Shown here: positions 51,777-60,321 of the stretch, one piece after another
How the letters are laid out: every line of letters starts with the position of its first letter
How positions within the stretch are numbered: the stretch's first letter is position 1
Assembly (NCBI RefSeq): GCF_003013405.1
Contig: NZ_PXZL01000011.1
Span: forward strand, 62,001-126,000
Origin: Brevibacillus formosus
GTDB taxonomy: Bacteria; Bacillota; Bacilli; Brevibacillales; Brevibacillaceae
Length of the DNA: 64,000 bases
Direction of reading: 5' to 3'
Made by a program: the position numbers and the translations under genes
The notes under the pieces: model-generated
The model's database searches: none
Seen by the model: the letters and a program-made list of their open reading frames with translations, nothing else
What the model was told of the DNA's origin: nothing

Positions 51777-52979
51777 ATGCGTAGGACGGGTGATTTAAAG
51801 CTGATCCAGGAACTGAATCGCTCCATCATATTCGATACGATCCGTCATTACGGGCCCATTTCCCGGAGTGAAATAGCCAAGCGGAACAAACTGAGTCCTA
51901 CTACCGTGACCTCGGCAGTCAGTGAGTTGATTCGTGACTCGTTCGTGTGCGAGGTGGGAACAGGAGAGTCAAATGGCGGACGCAAACCGATATTAGTCCA
52001 GTTCTCCCCTGACAGTCGCTTTCTGATCGGTATTTCGATCTCTGGCTCGAAGATTACGATTGCCGAGATGAATCTGGAAGCTGCTGTTAAACGAAAGGAA
52101 GTCCACTCGGTCAAGCCGTACCAAGGGGAGAGCGTACTCGCTTATTTGCTGGACATCATTGCGCAATTTTTGCGTGGAGCCGCGAGTCTGGATACATGTA
52201 TGGGAATCTCGATTGTCACACAAGGCATCGTGGACTCGGTCCATGGGGTGATTCGCTACAATCCAAAGCTCCGCTTGCAGAATGCCCCTGTTAAAGAGAT
52301 GATCGAGCAGCGTTTCCAGTTGAAAACCTGGCTGGATAACGACACAAACGCATACTTGCTCGCCGAGAAGACCATCGGGGATTTCAGTCATTATCAAAAC
52401 ATGCTGTACGTCACGATTGGGGATGGATTGGGAGCCAGTATTTTGATGAACGGTGCCATCTACAGGGGCTTTAAAGGCGGAGCCGGTGAGTTCGGTCATA
52501 CCACGATTGATCGGGCAGGTGTGCGGTGCGACTGCGGAAATGTTGGCTGTCTGGAAAATTACGTGAGTTGGCCAACGATTTACTCCAAGCTGGTCTCCTC
52601 GCTTGCGAAAGGAAAGACGAGCCGCATTTCGGATTTGGTGGAGCAGGATGTTGGTCGGATTACTCCAGCGGTGTTTCGCCAGGCTTTGGCAGAGCAGGAC
52701 CCGCTCTCGGTCAGCATTTTGGAGGAAACCGCTTCTTATTTGGCTTCGGGGCTGGTCAATCTAATTCATCTGTTCAATCCGGAAGTCATTATTCTAGGCG
52801 GTGAGATTGCATTCGAAAATGAGCTGTTGATCGCCAAAGTAAAAGACTACGTGATGGAATACGCACATGGAATCCTGACGGAGGAACTGGAGATTCGGCC
52901 GAATTCGTTGGGTGAAAATGTAGAGGTCGCAGGAGCTGCCGCTGTTTTATTGCAGGATACCTTTCAGTTTTCGCTGTAA
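51777..52979 (+). CDS. ROK family transcriptional repressor (NagC/XylR-like)
   Basis: 400 aa. N-terminal winged helix at about residues 10-75 (RHYGPISRSEIAKRNKLSPT, VTSAVSELIRDSFV), then the ROK domain with GEFGHTTID and zinc site CDCGNVGCLE, and LIHLFNPEVIILGG. It lacks intact phosphotransfer features at the ATP loop compared with the kinase at 44.1 kb, as in repressors. Likely controls this locus in response to a sugar or sugar phosphate. ATG behind AAAGGG, 22 bp after the ATPase gene. Confidence 0.92.
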   Translation: MRRTGDLKLIQELNRSIIFDTIRHYGPISRSEIAKRNKLSPTTVTSAVSELIRDSFVCEVGTGESNGGRKPILVQFSPDSRFLIGISISGSKITIAEMNLEAAVKRKEVHSVKPYQGESVLAYLLDIIAQFLRGAASLDTCMGISIVTQGIVDSVHGVIRYNPKLRLQNAPVKEMIEQRFQLKTWLDNDTNAYLLAEKTIGDFSHYQNMLYVTIGDGLGASILMNGAIYRGFKGGAGEFGHTTIDRAGVRCDCGNVGCLENYVSWPTIYSKLVSSLAKGKTSRISDLVEQDVGRITPAVFRQALAEQDPLSVSILEETASYLASGLVNLIHLFNPEVIILGGEIAFENELLIAKVKDYVMEYAHGILTEELEIRPNSLGENVEVAGAAAVLLQDTFQFSL

Positions 52980-52995
52980 GAGGGGGAGCCGGATC

Positions 52996-53616
52996 ATGGA
53001 ATTCGCAAATGCGCCGCGTTTTGCTCCAGAATACGAGCAAGCGCACGAACAAATAAAGAAGGGAGCCATAGGCAAGGCAGGCGTCATTCGCTTGCGAAGA
53101 GGTGCTCCCGCATCGTCCCGGAATGGAGAGAAATGCATTTTTCAAGCGCTTGGAATGCGTGAATTCGATTGGCTGCGCTGGACGTTCGGCGAAGTTGAGC
53201 GTGTGATGGCGCGGGAGGTCAAGTACACGAATGAGTCAGGACAGATCGTCCATTATGCGCTGGTCATGCTCCGGATGGCTGGCGGGGCAATTGCTCATGT
53301 TGAGCTATCTTGGGCGGAGGGGACAGAACATGCTTCCTTTGAGCTTACCGGTGATCAAGGAATGATTACGCATGATAGCCGTGAAAGCACCCCCATTCGC
53401 TGGAGTCGGGGAGAGCAGTTTCTTTCGCCAACATTCCCAGAGATGGACCAGATGCAGCGACAGCGGGAGCATTTCGTTCGCTGTGTACAGAAACAGGAAG
53501 TGCCATGTCTGCCTTCTCGTGATCTGCTCGCGGCTCTCGATATCGCTTCCGCGGCGAGAGAATCGGTCAGGACGGGACAACCTGTGACGCTTATGCAAGG
53601 AGGTGACGAGGGATGA
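52996..53616 (+). CDS. Stand-alone C-terminal domain of a Gfo/Idh/MocA oxidoreductase
   Basis: 206 aa. It aligns in style only with the second (beta-sheet) domain of the family, starting at FANAPRFAPEYEQAHEQIKK and running through LRWTFGEVERVMAREV and the terminal LAALDIASAARESVRTGQPV. The roughly 115-residue Rossmann domain is absent; the ROK repressor stop lies only 17 bp upstream, so no missing half is hidden there. A good GAGGGGG site and a 4-bp overlap with the next oxidoreductase suggest it is expressed. It might partner the next protein or be a decayed gene. Confidence 0.75.
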   Translation: MEFANAPRFAPEYEQAHEQIKKGAIGKAGVIRLRRGAPASSRNGEKCIFQALGMREFDWLRWTFGEVERVMAREVKYTNESGQIVHYALVMLRMAGGAIAHVELSWAEGTEHASFELTGDQGMITHDSRESTPIRWSRGEQFLSPTFPEMDQMQRQREHFVRCVQKQEVPCLPSRDLLAALDIASAARESVRTGQPVTLMQGGDEG

Positions 53617-54608
53617 AGGTAGGAATCATCAGCTTCGCGCATATGCATGCGCATAGCTACGCTACTTATTTGCAGAAGCACCCAGATGCGCAGCTGATAG
53701 CAGTCTGGGATGATGACTCGCGCCGTGGAGAGGAAGTGGCCACTGCCTACCAGCTCGATTTTTACGAAGATCTGCAAGCCTTTTTGCAATCCGGTATCGA
53801 CGCGGTCATTATTTGCTCGGAAAATGCCAAGCACAGGGAGCACGTGATTTCGGCAGCACGAGCGAAAAAGCATATTCTGTGCGAAAAACCGATTGCCACC
53901 GAAATTGCGGACGCGCGCGAAATGATTCAGGTCTGCAAAGAGGAAGGTGTCATCCTCCAGGTTGCCTATCCTGTCCGTTTTGCACCTGTGATGGAAAACG
54001 TCAAACAGATCGTTCAGTCAGGTGCTCTTGGAGACATTCTCGCCATCGATGGCACGAACCACGGACAAATGCCAGGTGGCTGGTTCATTGAAAAAGAGCT
54101 GTCTGGCGGCGGGGCAGCGACGGATCACATCGTCCATCTGATAGACCTCGTCCGCTGGATGCTCCAAGACGAAGTAAAAAGCGTCTACGCTGAGCTAGAC
54201 ACACGTTTTTACGAGATTGAGGTAGAGGATTGTGGACTGGTTTCCGTGGAAATGGAGTCTGGCGTAATTGTAGGAATCGATCCGAGCTGGTCGAGGCCGA
54301 AGACATTCCCGACGTGGGGAGATGTGACGATGCGGATTGTCGGCACCAAAGGGACGTTGGACGTCGATGTCTTCAAGCAACACGCGCTTTATTACAATGA
54401 CCGCGATTCGAAGCTGCAAAATCTGCCTTGGGCTGTGGATATGGATGAACGGCTTATCGCCGATTTTGTGCAAAATGTCATGGAAGACCGACCACCGTCT
54501 ATTACAGGAGAAGATGGACTGCGGACACTCGAAGTGGTGAAGGCAGCCTATGAATCCCATCGTCTCAAGCAAGTCGTGACTATCAACAAGGTGCATTTCT
54601 CATCATGA
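53613..54608 (+). CDS. Gfo/Idh/MocA family oxidoreductase
   Basis: 331 aa, complete. Rossmann start KVGIISFAHMHAHSYATYL (an unusual His-rich variant of GxGxxG), the EKPIA catalytic segment (HILCEKPIATEIADA), GGGAATDHIVHLIDLVRW and a C-terminal sheet domain. The ATG overlaps the preceding stop (ATGA). Probably an oxidation or isomerisation step on the imported sugar. Confidence 0.92.
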   Translation: MKVGIISFAHMHAHSYATYLQKHPDAQLIAVWDDDSRRGEEVATAYQLDFYEDLQAFLQSGIDAVIICSENAKHREHVISAARAKKHILCEKPIATEIADAREMIQVCKEEGVILQVAYPVRFAPVMENVKQIVQSGALGDILAIDGTNHGQMPGGWFIEKELSGGGAATDHIVHLIDLVRWMLQDEVKSVYAELDTRFYEIEVEDCGLVSVEMESGVIVGIDPSWSRPKTFPTWGDVTMRIVGTKGTLDVDVFKQHALYYNDRDSKLQNLPWAVDMDERLIADFVQNVMEDRPPSITGEDGLRTLEVVKAAYESHRLKQVVTINKVHFSS

Positions 54609-54653
54609 TGAGCAGTAGCCTTTCTATACAATAAATCAAACGAGGTGGAACTG

Positions 54654-55526
54654 ATGAAAATTGGATTGAGCACTTACAGTCTGCTGACAGCAATCCGAGC
54701 TGGGGAAATGAATGTACTGGATGTCGTGCAATGGATCGCTGATAACGGCGGTGAACACATGGAAATTGTGCCGTACGGTTTTACGCTGGTCGATAACTAC
54801 GAATTGGCAGACGCTGTTCGGGATAAGGCAAAAGCGGTAGGGATCGAGCTGTCCAACTACTCGATGCCGACTAACTTTATTCAACCAGACGAAGAAGCCT
54901 TCGAAGCAGAAGTGGCACGTGTAAAAACACATGTCGATCTGCTGCACCGCATTGGCATCAAGCATATGCGCCACGATGTGTCCGCTTTTACTGTTCCCGT
55001 AGAGGAGACGACGATCGAGTACTTTGAAAAGCATTTGGCTGAGATGGTAGAGGGCAGCCGCCGAATCGCTGATTATGCCGCGCAATTCGGAATTACAACG
55101 ACAATCGAGAATCACGGCTGGCTCGTACAGGCAAGTGATCGCGTGCAGCGTGTCTTGCATGAGGTCAACCGCCCGAATTTCAAAACGACGCTGGATATCG
55201 GAAACTTCATGTGCGTGGACGAGGCTTCGTTGGTCGGTGTGCAAAAAAATCTGCCTTACGCTTCGCTCGTGCATTTCAAAGATTTTTACTTCCGTCCGTC
55301 CTACCATGACCCAGGCGCAGGCAAATGGTTCAAGACGGTCAACGGCAACTTCCTGCGTGGAGCGATAGTCGGACAAGGAGACATCAACATTCGTGAAGTC
55401 GTCAAGCTGGTCAAGCAGTCCGGCTATGATGGCTATATCACGGTCGAGTTCGAAGGCATGGAGGATTGTCGAGAAGGTTCCAAGATTGGGATGGACAACC
55501 TGCGACGTTTTTGGGACGAGGCGTAA
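54654..55526 (+). CDS. Sugar phosphate isomerase/epimerase (xylose-isomerase-like TIM barrel)
   Basis: 290 aa AP_endonuc_2/IolE-like barrel. Metal site residues appear in TTIENHGWLVQ (Glu), TTLDIGNFMCVDE (Asp), SLVHFKDFY (His) and the C-terminal ITVEFEGMEDC (Glu). GTG at 54645 would add three residues; the ATG suits GAGGTGG better. Last gene of the locus, closed by a terminator. It likely works with the two oxidoreductases. Confidence 0.9.
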   Translation: MKIGLSTYSLLTAIRAGEMNVLDVVQWIADNGGEHMEIVPYGFTLVDNYELADAVRDKAKAVGIELSNYSMPTNFIQPDEEAFEAEVARVKTHVDLLHRIGIKHMRHDVSAFTVPVEETTIEYFEKHLAEMVEGSRRIADYAAQFGITTTIENHGWLVQASDRVQRVLHEVNRPNFKTTLDIGNFMCVDEASLVGVQKNLPYASLVHFKDFYFRPSYHDPGAGKWFKTVNGNFLRGAIVGQGDINIREVVKLVKQSGYDGYITVEFEGMEDCREGSKIGMDNLRRFWDEA

Positions 55527-55540
55527 AACGATAATGGATC

Positions 55541-55576
55541 AAACGGCATTTGGGGAGTCCCGAACTGCCGTTTTTT
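55541..55576 (+). terminator. Terminator of the long catabolic locus
   Basis: Stem AAACGGCA / TGCCGTTT with inner pairing TTGGG/CCCGAA, followed by T residues. Confidence 0.9.
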
Positions 55577-55591
55577 CTTTGGGCAAAAAAT

Positions 55592-55620
55592 GAAAAAACC
55601 TCTCCCTTATGAGGAGAGGT
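55592..55620 (-). terminator. Terminator of the DUF805 gene
   Basis: Minus strand: stem ACCTCTCC / GGAGAGGT followed by six T; it lies 11 bp past the stop. Confidence 0.88.
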
Positions 55621-55630
55621 GATGGAGACA

Positions 55631-55984
55631 TTAGAAGGATTGCGATGATTTTGGATTCGCACCGTATTGGTTGTCTCCCTGGCTGTCTTGGCACAAGAAT
55701 ACGAGCAAAATAATTGCACCGATAAAAGGAATAAACGAGAGAAGGATCCACCAACCGCTTCTTCCCGTATCGTGCAATCGGCGTGCAGTTACACTTAAAC
55801 TAGGCAGTAATACTGCCAGTGAATAGACCAAGCCCAAAATAGATGCAGTACCAAGTAATGAGTCTACGAGAGCAATTACCAGAGATACGATGATGTTGAA
55901 CAAAGTGAACATCCAATATTCTTGACGTCTAGCTCTTCCTTCAAAGGCAACGTATTTCTTCAATACGCTTGTATACCAATGCAT
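55631..55984 (-). CDS. DUF805 membrane protein
   Basis: 117 aa, four hydrophobic segments. The DUF805 pattern is plain: HWYTSVLKKYVAFEGRARRQEYW at the N-terminus and LSVTARRLHDTGRSGWW before the last helices, ending in a hydrophilic tail. Small inner-membrane protein without assigned function. ATG at 55984 follows AAGGGGG. Confidence 0.9.
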   Translation of the reverse strand: MHWYTSVLKKYVAFEGRARRQEYWMFTLFNIIVSLVIALVDSLLGTASILGLVYSLAVLLPSLSVTARRLHDTGRSGWWILLSFIPFIGAIILLVFLCQDSQGDNQYGANPKSSQSF

Positions 55985-56190
55985 GATAATTTCCCCCTTT
56001 CTTCTAAATTTTGACACACTTCGATATTTTATCACTAAACCCATTGAATTAGAACCATATTATGACAAGATTCCCTAATGCTATCGAATCATTTTGGGTT
56101 AGGACAAAAGTAATGAGTATTTATGAGCAAGATGGAGGAAAAAGTAAGAACGAACGAGTTTTGGGACGATACTACAGGGGGAAATGAAGC

Positions 56191-57000
56191 TTGGAACAAA
56201 AAACAGAACAAAACGTTACGCTGCACGGCTTCAACAATTTGACCAAGTCACTCAGCTTCAACATGTACGACATTTGCTACACGAAAACAAAAGCGGAACG
56301 GGAAGCGTATATCGAATATATAGATGAACAATACAGTGCCGAGCGTCTGACGAATATCCTGAAAAACGTGTCGGATATTATCGGCGCACATATACTCAAT
56401 GTCGCCCAACAAGATTATGTACCACAAGGTGCGAGCGTCACTGTTCTTGTATCCGAGGGGCCAGTCGTAGAAGTCCCTACTGAATCTTATGAGGAATCCC
56501 CCGGACCTTTGCCTGAAAATGTTGTGCTGCAATTGGACAAGAGCCATATTACGGTGCATACATATCCAGAGTATCATCCTACGGAGGGCATCAGTACATT
56601 CCGGGCCGATATCGACGTGTCGACTTGTGGCGAAATTTCTCCTCTCAAAGCACTCAATTATTTAATTCGTTCGTTTGATACGGACTTGATGACAATTGAT
56701 TACAAGGTACGCGGTTTTACCCGGGATATTCATGGATACAAGCTGTTTATCGATCACGACATCAGTTCGATCCAAAATTATATTCCCGAGGAAATTAAGG
56801 ATTTGTTCCACATGATTGATGTGAATGTGTACCAAGATAATATTTTCCATACCAAATGCAAACGCAGGGAGTTTGATCTGAACAATTATTTGTTCGGATA
56901 CACGAAGGATAAGCTGACACCGGAGGAGCAGGAGGATATTACGAAGCAATTGCAAATAGAGATGGACGAGATTTATTATGGGAAAAATTTTGTGAATTAG
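56191..57000 (+). CDS. speD: S-adenosylmethionine decarboxylase proenzyme (E. coli-type, long form)
   Basis: 269 aa; decarboxylates S-adenosylmethionine to supply aminopropyl groups for spermidine. The autocleavage/pyruvoyl site is Ser118 in [13 protein letters not shown], giving an alpha chain from Ser118 and a beta chain before it. Length and motif fit the E. coli class rather than the roughly 126-aa form in B. subtilis. TTG start behind GGGGGAAA. Monocistronic; a palindromic element starts 3 bp after its stop. Confidence 0.93.
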   Translation: MEQKTEQNVTLHGFNNLTKSLSFNMYDICYTKTKAEREAYIEYIDEQYSAERLTNILKNVSDIIGAHILNVAQQDYVPQGASVTVLVSEGPVVEVPTESYEESPGPLPENVVLQLDKSHITVHTYPEYHPTEGISTFRADIDVSTCGEISPLKALNYLIRSFDTDLMTIDYKVRGFTRDIHGYKLFIDHDISSIQNYIPEEIKDLFHMIDVNVYQDNIFHTKCKRREFDLNNYLFGYTKDKLTPEEQEDITKQLQIEMDEIYYGKNFVN

Positions 57001-57002
57001 TA

Positions 57003-57220
57003 GCTGTAGTGGGGGAAAGAAGCGCATTTCCAGTCTACGCTTCGGCCTCCGCCCCACAAGGGGGGATTGACTGTCCGCTTCGGAATGAATGGCGGGAGCG
57101 CTTCAAACGTAGACAGTTTCGAGGAAGTATCTCATAAGTGAAGCTGAAATTCCCCGCCATTCATTCCTACGCTGAGTTGGGCTCCAGAGGCGCTTGGACT
57201 GGAAATGTACTTCTTTCCAC
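57003..57220. repeat. Palindromic dispersed element, copy 2
   Basis: About 218 bp, same orientation as copy 1. Ends pair as GTGG...AAAGAAG and CTTCTTTCCAC with CATTTCCAGTC near both ends. Inner perfect 15-bp arms GGAATGAATGGCGGG / CCCGCCATTCATTCC enclose a variable loop of about 60 bases, longer than in copy 1. It begins 3 bp after the speD stop and occupies the first half of a 473-bp convergent gap. Confidence 0.85.
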
Positions 57221-57390
57221 ATAGCTTTTTGTGCTTCTAGAATACTGATCCAAGTTGTCTTTAAGCGAAATACTCCATGCAGATTACACAAGAAGATGAA
57301 ATAAAGATCATCTCCCTCAAGACCTCCAGACATAGACATAGCTGCCAAAAAGGTCTAACCTCCGAAATACTCTTCAGCTGTTCGAAAGTC

Positions 57391-57459
57391 ATGTCACATG
57401 TTTGGAAGGAGACCGCCCGAACGAAGAGAGGATACAGGCGACTGGAAAACATGTGGCAT
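57391..57459. repeat. Inverted repeat in the speD downstream gap
   Basis: ATGTCACATGTTT (57391-57403) pairs with AAACATGTGGCAT (57447-57459), 12 of 13 positions, across a 43-bp loop. Apart from this and the element above, the gap 57221-57473 holds no recognisable gene. Confidence 0.5.
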
Positions 57460-57473
57460 GGCTTCTCCCGACC

Positions 57474-59192
57474 TCAACAGTGGGAGGTCATTGTTCTTTT
57501 ATCTTCTCGAAGAGTTGGATTAAGATAGTAGGCCCGAATCTCCTCCAGCGTTTTTCTAGCAGGCTGCACGAATTCGCGGTCCCAATCTTCGGGAGGGGAA
57601 TCCAGCGATATGCCCTTTTCCTGCAAGGTTCGAAATAGCTCCTTATCCGCTTGCGTAGGTATCCACCAGGTGTAGACAGGATTCGTTTTGCCATTGAGCA
57701 ATGATTCGAACATAAATTTCACATAGGTAGCTGTAGAGAGCTCGCCGTAATTGACGTCGAATTCAGGCCCGGGAGCCGGATAATCCTCTGGATAGCGGAA
57801 CGGGCCAAAGTGAATGGAAATGCCGAGAAAGCCGACAGGTGGAATGTTGTTTCCATACCCCGGGAGGGAGAACGGCAAATCTGCTGCGAAGTGTAGGCGA
57901 ATCATGACGGAGTTGATGAATTGCCGTTCGAAGAAACTTTCTTTTTGCCAAATGCCGAGTTCTCGTGAAAGAGTATCCCAGTGAATAATGGACGTATTGT
58001 GCGCCAGCCAGAAGGCAGACGACATCTGTTCAAACGTTTTGTAAAATTCCTCGTCGTGATCATGGAATGGATCGAGCATGTCGAACAGGCTGAAGCACCC
58101 GTGTTTTCTTCTCCATTTTTGCGCGATGATCAGAAAATCAATCAATCGTTGGATTCGCAGCTCCGGGCTGCTCTCATTATTGGCAAACAGAAGCGTTGCT
58201 TCTATCAAATCGGCAGTGAAGTTGCCGTTAACAAAATCCCAGTAATTGATTTCACCAGCTTCTACACGTTCTTCGTTAATCCGCTTCGTATCCGTTTCCC
58301 ATCGCGCAAAAGTGGTGACATCAATGCCGAAATAAAGCTCAGGCAAGAGGTCGTCCAAAATATGGAAGCGATAAGGACTAGACTGCTGGAACCAAGTTTT
58401 GATGAAGTCCAGGCGCGAAGAGGGAGACACGACTGCGGCCCGTTCCACATAGTTCGCTTTGGCAATCGTTGACTCGAATTCTTCAACGGATGAGGCGATC
58501 GCCACGAAAGGGGCTGCTGAGGTCAAGAAGTCCACGCCATCTTCATCGTTGTCGTATTGCACAATGATGTGCTGGAAGGTTGCCTCAGCCAAGGGAGATA
58601 ACACGAGCTGATTCCAACGGTGCGCGGTTGTATCGTCTATGGCGCCGATGACGACGACGGGTTTGTCTGGTTCCCCGCGAAAAGAAATAGAGGCACCGTT
58701 TTGGACGACGATCTTGTTTTGGCAGCGTACGTTGATGGATGTACCTGCTTCAAAGCTGATGGAGGTCCCAGCAGCTATGATGACATCCTCTGGTCCGATC
58801 ATGTACGGACCATTTTCTGCGCTTAATTCCTCCGATTGATTGATGATCCCCGATAGGCGTTTGTACTTATCCACGTGCAGTTGATAGGTGTGCTGTGGGT
58901 CTGGATCAGGCCCAATCGTCAACTGCACGTAGTAAAGACCATCTTCCTCCGGAAAAAACGGAAGGATGATGGGGGCGTTCGGACTATATTCAGCTTCTGC
59001 AAGTTTTGTTCGATGGATGTCATAAATTGTGATGGTAGTCAAAGGATGCGTCAGGTTACTCATATGGATTTCAATAGCGTCTGTAGAAGCAAGAAAGAGC
59101 TTGTACATCTCCACCTTAGCTTCAAGGTTAGGAGAAGCTTTTCGGATTCGTTTGTCCGTTTCCAGAATCGATGTATACGAGCTGACGGTCAT
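57474..59192 (-). CDS. Unrecognised 572-aa protein with PPC-like and beta-helix-like N-terminal parts
   Basis: No family assigned. Residues 30-115 resemble a beta-sandwich of the pre-peptidase C-terminal type (AIEIHMSNLTHPLTTITIYD, EEDGLYYVQLTIG). Residues 125-230 show beta-helix rungs: a GTSISFEAGTSINV stretch, ASISFRGEPDKPVVVIG, RWNQLVLSPLAEATFQHIIV. The C-terminal 340 residues look mixed helical with many Trp/Phe (WDFVNGNFTADLIEATLLFA). There is no signal peptide or transmembrane helix. ATG behind TAGGAG. Single gene, convergent with speD. Could be a fusion of two degenerate surface-protein domains with a novel domain. Confidence 0.78.
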   Translation of the reverse strand: MTVSSYTSILETDKRIRKASPNLEAKVEMYKLFLASTDAIEIHMSNLTHPLTTITIYDIHRTKLAEAEYSPNAPIILPFFPEEDGLYYVQLTIGPDPDPQHTYQLHVDKYKRLSGIINQSEELSAENGPYMIGPEDVIIAAGTSISFEAGTSINVRCQNKIVVQNGASISFRGEPDKPVVVIGAIDDTTAHRWNQLVLSPLAEATFQHIIVQYDNDEDGVDFLTSAAPFVAIASSVEEFESTIAKANYVERAAVVSPSSRLDFIKTWFQQSSPYRFHILDDLLPELYFGIDVTTFARWETDTKRINEERVEAGEINYWDFVNGNFTADLIEATLLFANNESSPELRIQRLIDFLIIAQKWRRKHGCFSLFDMLDPFHDHDEEFYKTFEQMSSAFWLAHNTSIIHWDTLSRELGIWQKESFFERQFINSVMIRLHFAADLPFSLPGYGNNIPPVGFLGISIHFGPFRYPEDYPAPGPEFDVNYGELSTATYVKFMFESLLNGKTNPVYTWWIPTQADKELFRTLQEKGISLDSPPEDWDREFVQPARKTLEEIRAYYLNPTLREDKRTMTSHC

Positions 59193-59308
59193 GTGAAACA
59201 GGCTCCTATCAAAAAGGTATAGGCATAATGGAATAGTTTACTAGTAATTGACGCCTGAATATAGAAAAAGTTTTGAGTTTTGCAGGGTCTTTTGGTCTAG
59301 AAAATAAG

Positions 59309-59353
59309 AAAAAGGATAGGGGTCAGATGAGTTCTGACGATCCTATCCTTTTT
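59309..59353. terminator. Strong terminator for the ankyrin gene (possibly bidirectional)
   Basis: 12-bp stem AAAAAGGATAGG / CCTATCCTTTTT, with GTCAGA/TCTGAC pairing in the loop and A/T runs at both sides. Confidence 0.88.
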
Positions 59354-59372
59354 CTTCAATTTATTAATCTCC

Positions 59373-60128
59373 CTATTTTCCGCCAGCCTGTGTGAGCATT
59401 TCCATCATTTCTTTGTAGCCGTGCTTTTTCGCATGCCCGAGAGGCGTCACACCATCGAAATCAGCGAGATTGACATTGGCATTGTGCTCGATCAGGAGCT
59501 TCACGATTTCCTGATGCTTCTTGCCACCATCGCCCAAAATCACTGCTTCTAAGAGAGCGGTCCAGCCCAATTTGTTGACATGGTCAATGTTGACATCGGA
59601 GGTGGTGAGCAGTTCCTTGACGATCTCGACATGTCCACGATCAGCGGCAGGAATCAAGGCCGTTCCGCCAAAACGGTTTGTAATGGTAGTGTCGGCACCT
59701 GCTGCTATCGAGGCTTTTACGAATGCGAACTGGCCTGCTGCACTTGCGAAGAGCAGGGGATTGTCTAAGTTGTTGTCCCGGATGTTGATGTTGGCTCCAC
59801 GTTCAACCAACAAGTTGAAAACGTCCAGTTGACCGGAGTGGACCGCGATCAACGCAGAGGTACGGCCTCTGCTATCGGTGGCGTCAATATCCGCGCCTTC
59901 TGCAAGCAGCCTCTCAATCGCCGTTTTGTCTCCTTGACTGGTTGCTGTCAATAAGGCTTGATTCAGCTTATCCATTTCAACTTTCACCGCCTGGGTTGCT
60001 TGCTGCTCGCCACTCGTTAAGAGGGTATTCCAATTCATCTCACACCCCGACAGAATCATGACGGCGGTCAATAGACCTGCATACAGCACAGCGAGCCCAC
60101 ACCTTTCTTTTGATTTGGATACCTGCAT
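59373..60128 (-). CDS. Ankyrin-repeat lipoprotein
   Basis: About 251 aa. Lipoprotein signal with lipobox ILSGC, then five or so ankyrin repeats (RLLAEGADIDATDSRGRTS, LLVERGANINIRDNNLDNP, ASIAAGADTTITNRFGGTA, LLTTSDVNIDHVNKLGWTA, LLIEHNANVNLADFDGVTP). A protein-binding module on the outer face of the membrane. The start is uncertain: ATG at 60128 gives a clean signal peptide, ATG at 60149 is in frame, and neither has a good ribosome site. The 5' side abuts a structured intergenic element. Confidence 0.85.
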   Translation of the reverse strand: MQVSKSKERCGLAVLYAGLLTAVMILSGCEMNWNTLLTSGEQQATQAVKVEMDKLNQALLTATSQGDKTAIERLLAEGADIDATDSRGRTSALIAVHSGQLDVFNLLVERGANINIRDNNLDNPLLFASAAGQFAFVKASIAAGADTTITNRFGGTALIPAADRGHVEIVKELLTTSDVNIDHVNKLGWTALLEAVILGDGGKKHQEIVKLLIEHNANVNLADFDGVTPLGHAKKHGYKEMMEMLTQAGGK

Positions 60129-60186
60129 CACACAAAAGAGGTAGTTCATAAGTCATCTTTTGATCACGAAGTAGTTTTGAGAGCAA

Positions 60187-60290
60187 ACTCGGCATCGAAA
60201 GTAACGTTCACCTTCGAAGTCCGGCACTCATGTAGGTTTCCTACACTCCGCTCCTCCTTCTTCAGGTTCACGTTACTTTCTCGGTGCTGA
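60187..60290. repeat. Nested inverted-repeat element between the SLH and ankyrin genes
   Basis: GAAAGTAACGTTCACCT (60197-60213) pairs with AGGTTCACGTTACTTTC (60264-60280) at 15 of 17 positions. A tip hairpin TGTAGG-TTT-CCTACA lies at 60231-60245, and outer bases CTCGGCATC pair loosely with TCGGTGCTGA. As RNA it would form a hairpin of about 100 nt. No protein is encoded here. Confidence 0.7.
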
Positions 60291-60321
60291 AAAGCCGACT
60301 TTTTGAACTCTCATAAAAAGA

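Noticed and set aside
52980-53616. Frameshifted full-length oxidoreductase
   Set aside because: There are only 16 bp between the ROK stop and the start, leaving no space for the missing NAD-binding half in another frame.
57261-57452. Small minus-strand frame (63 codons) in the speD downstream gap
   Set aside because: No ribosome site or recognisable sequence; it runs through an inverted repeat.
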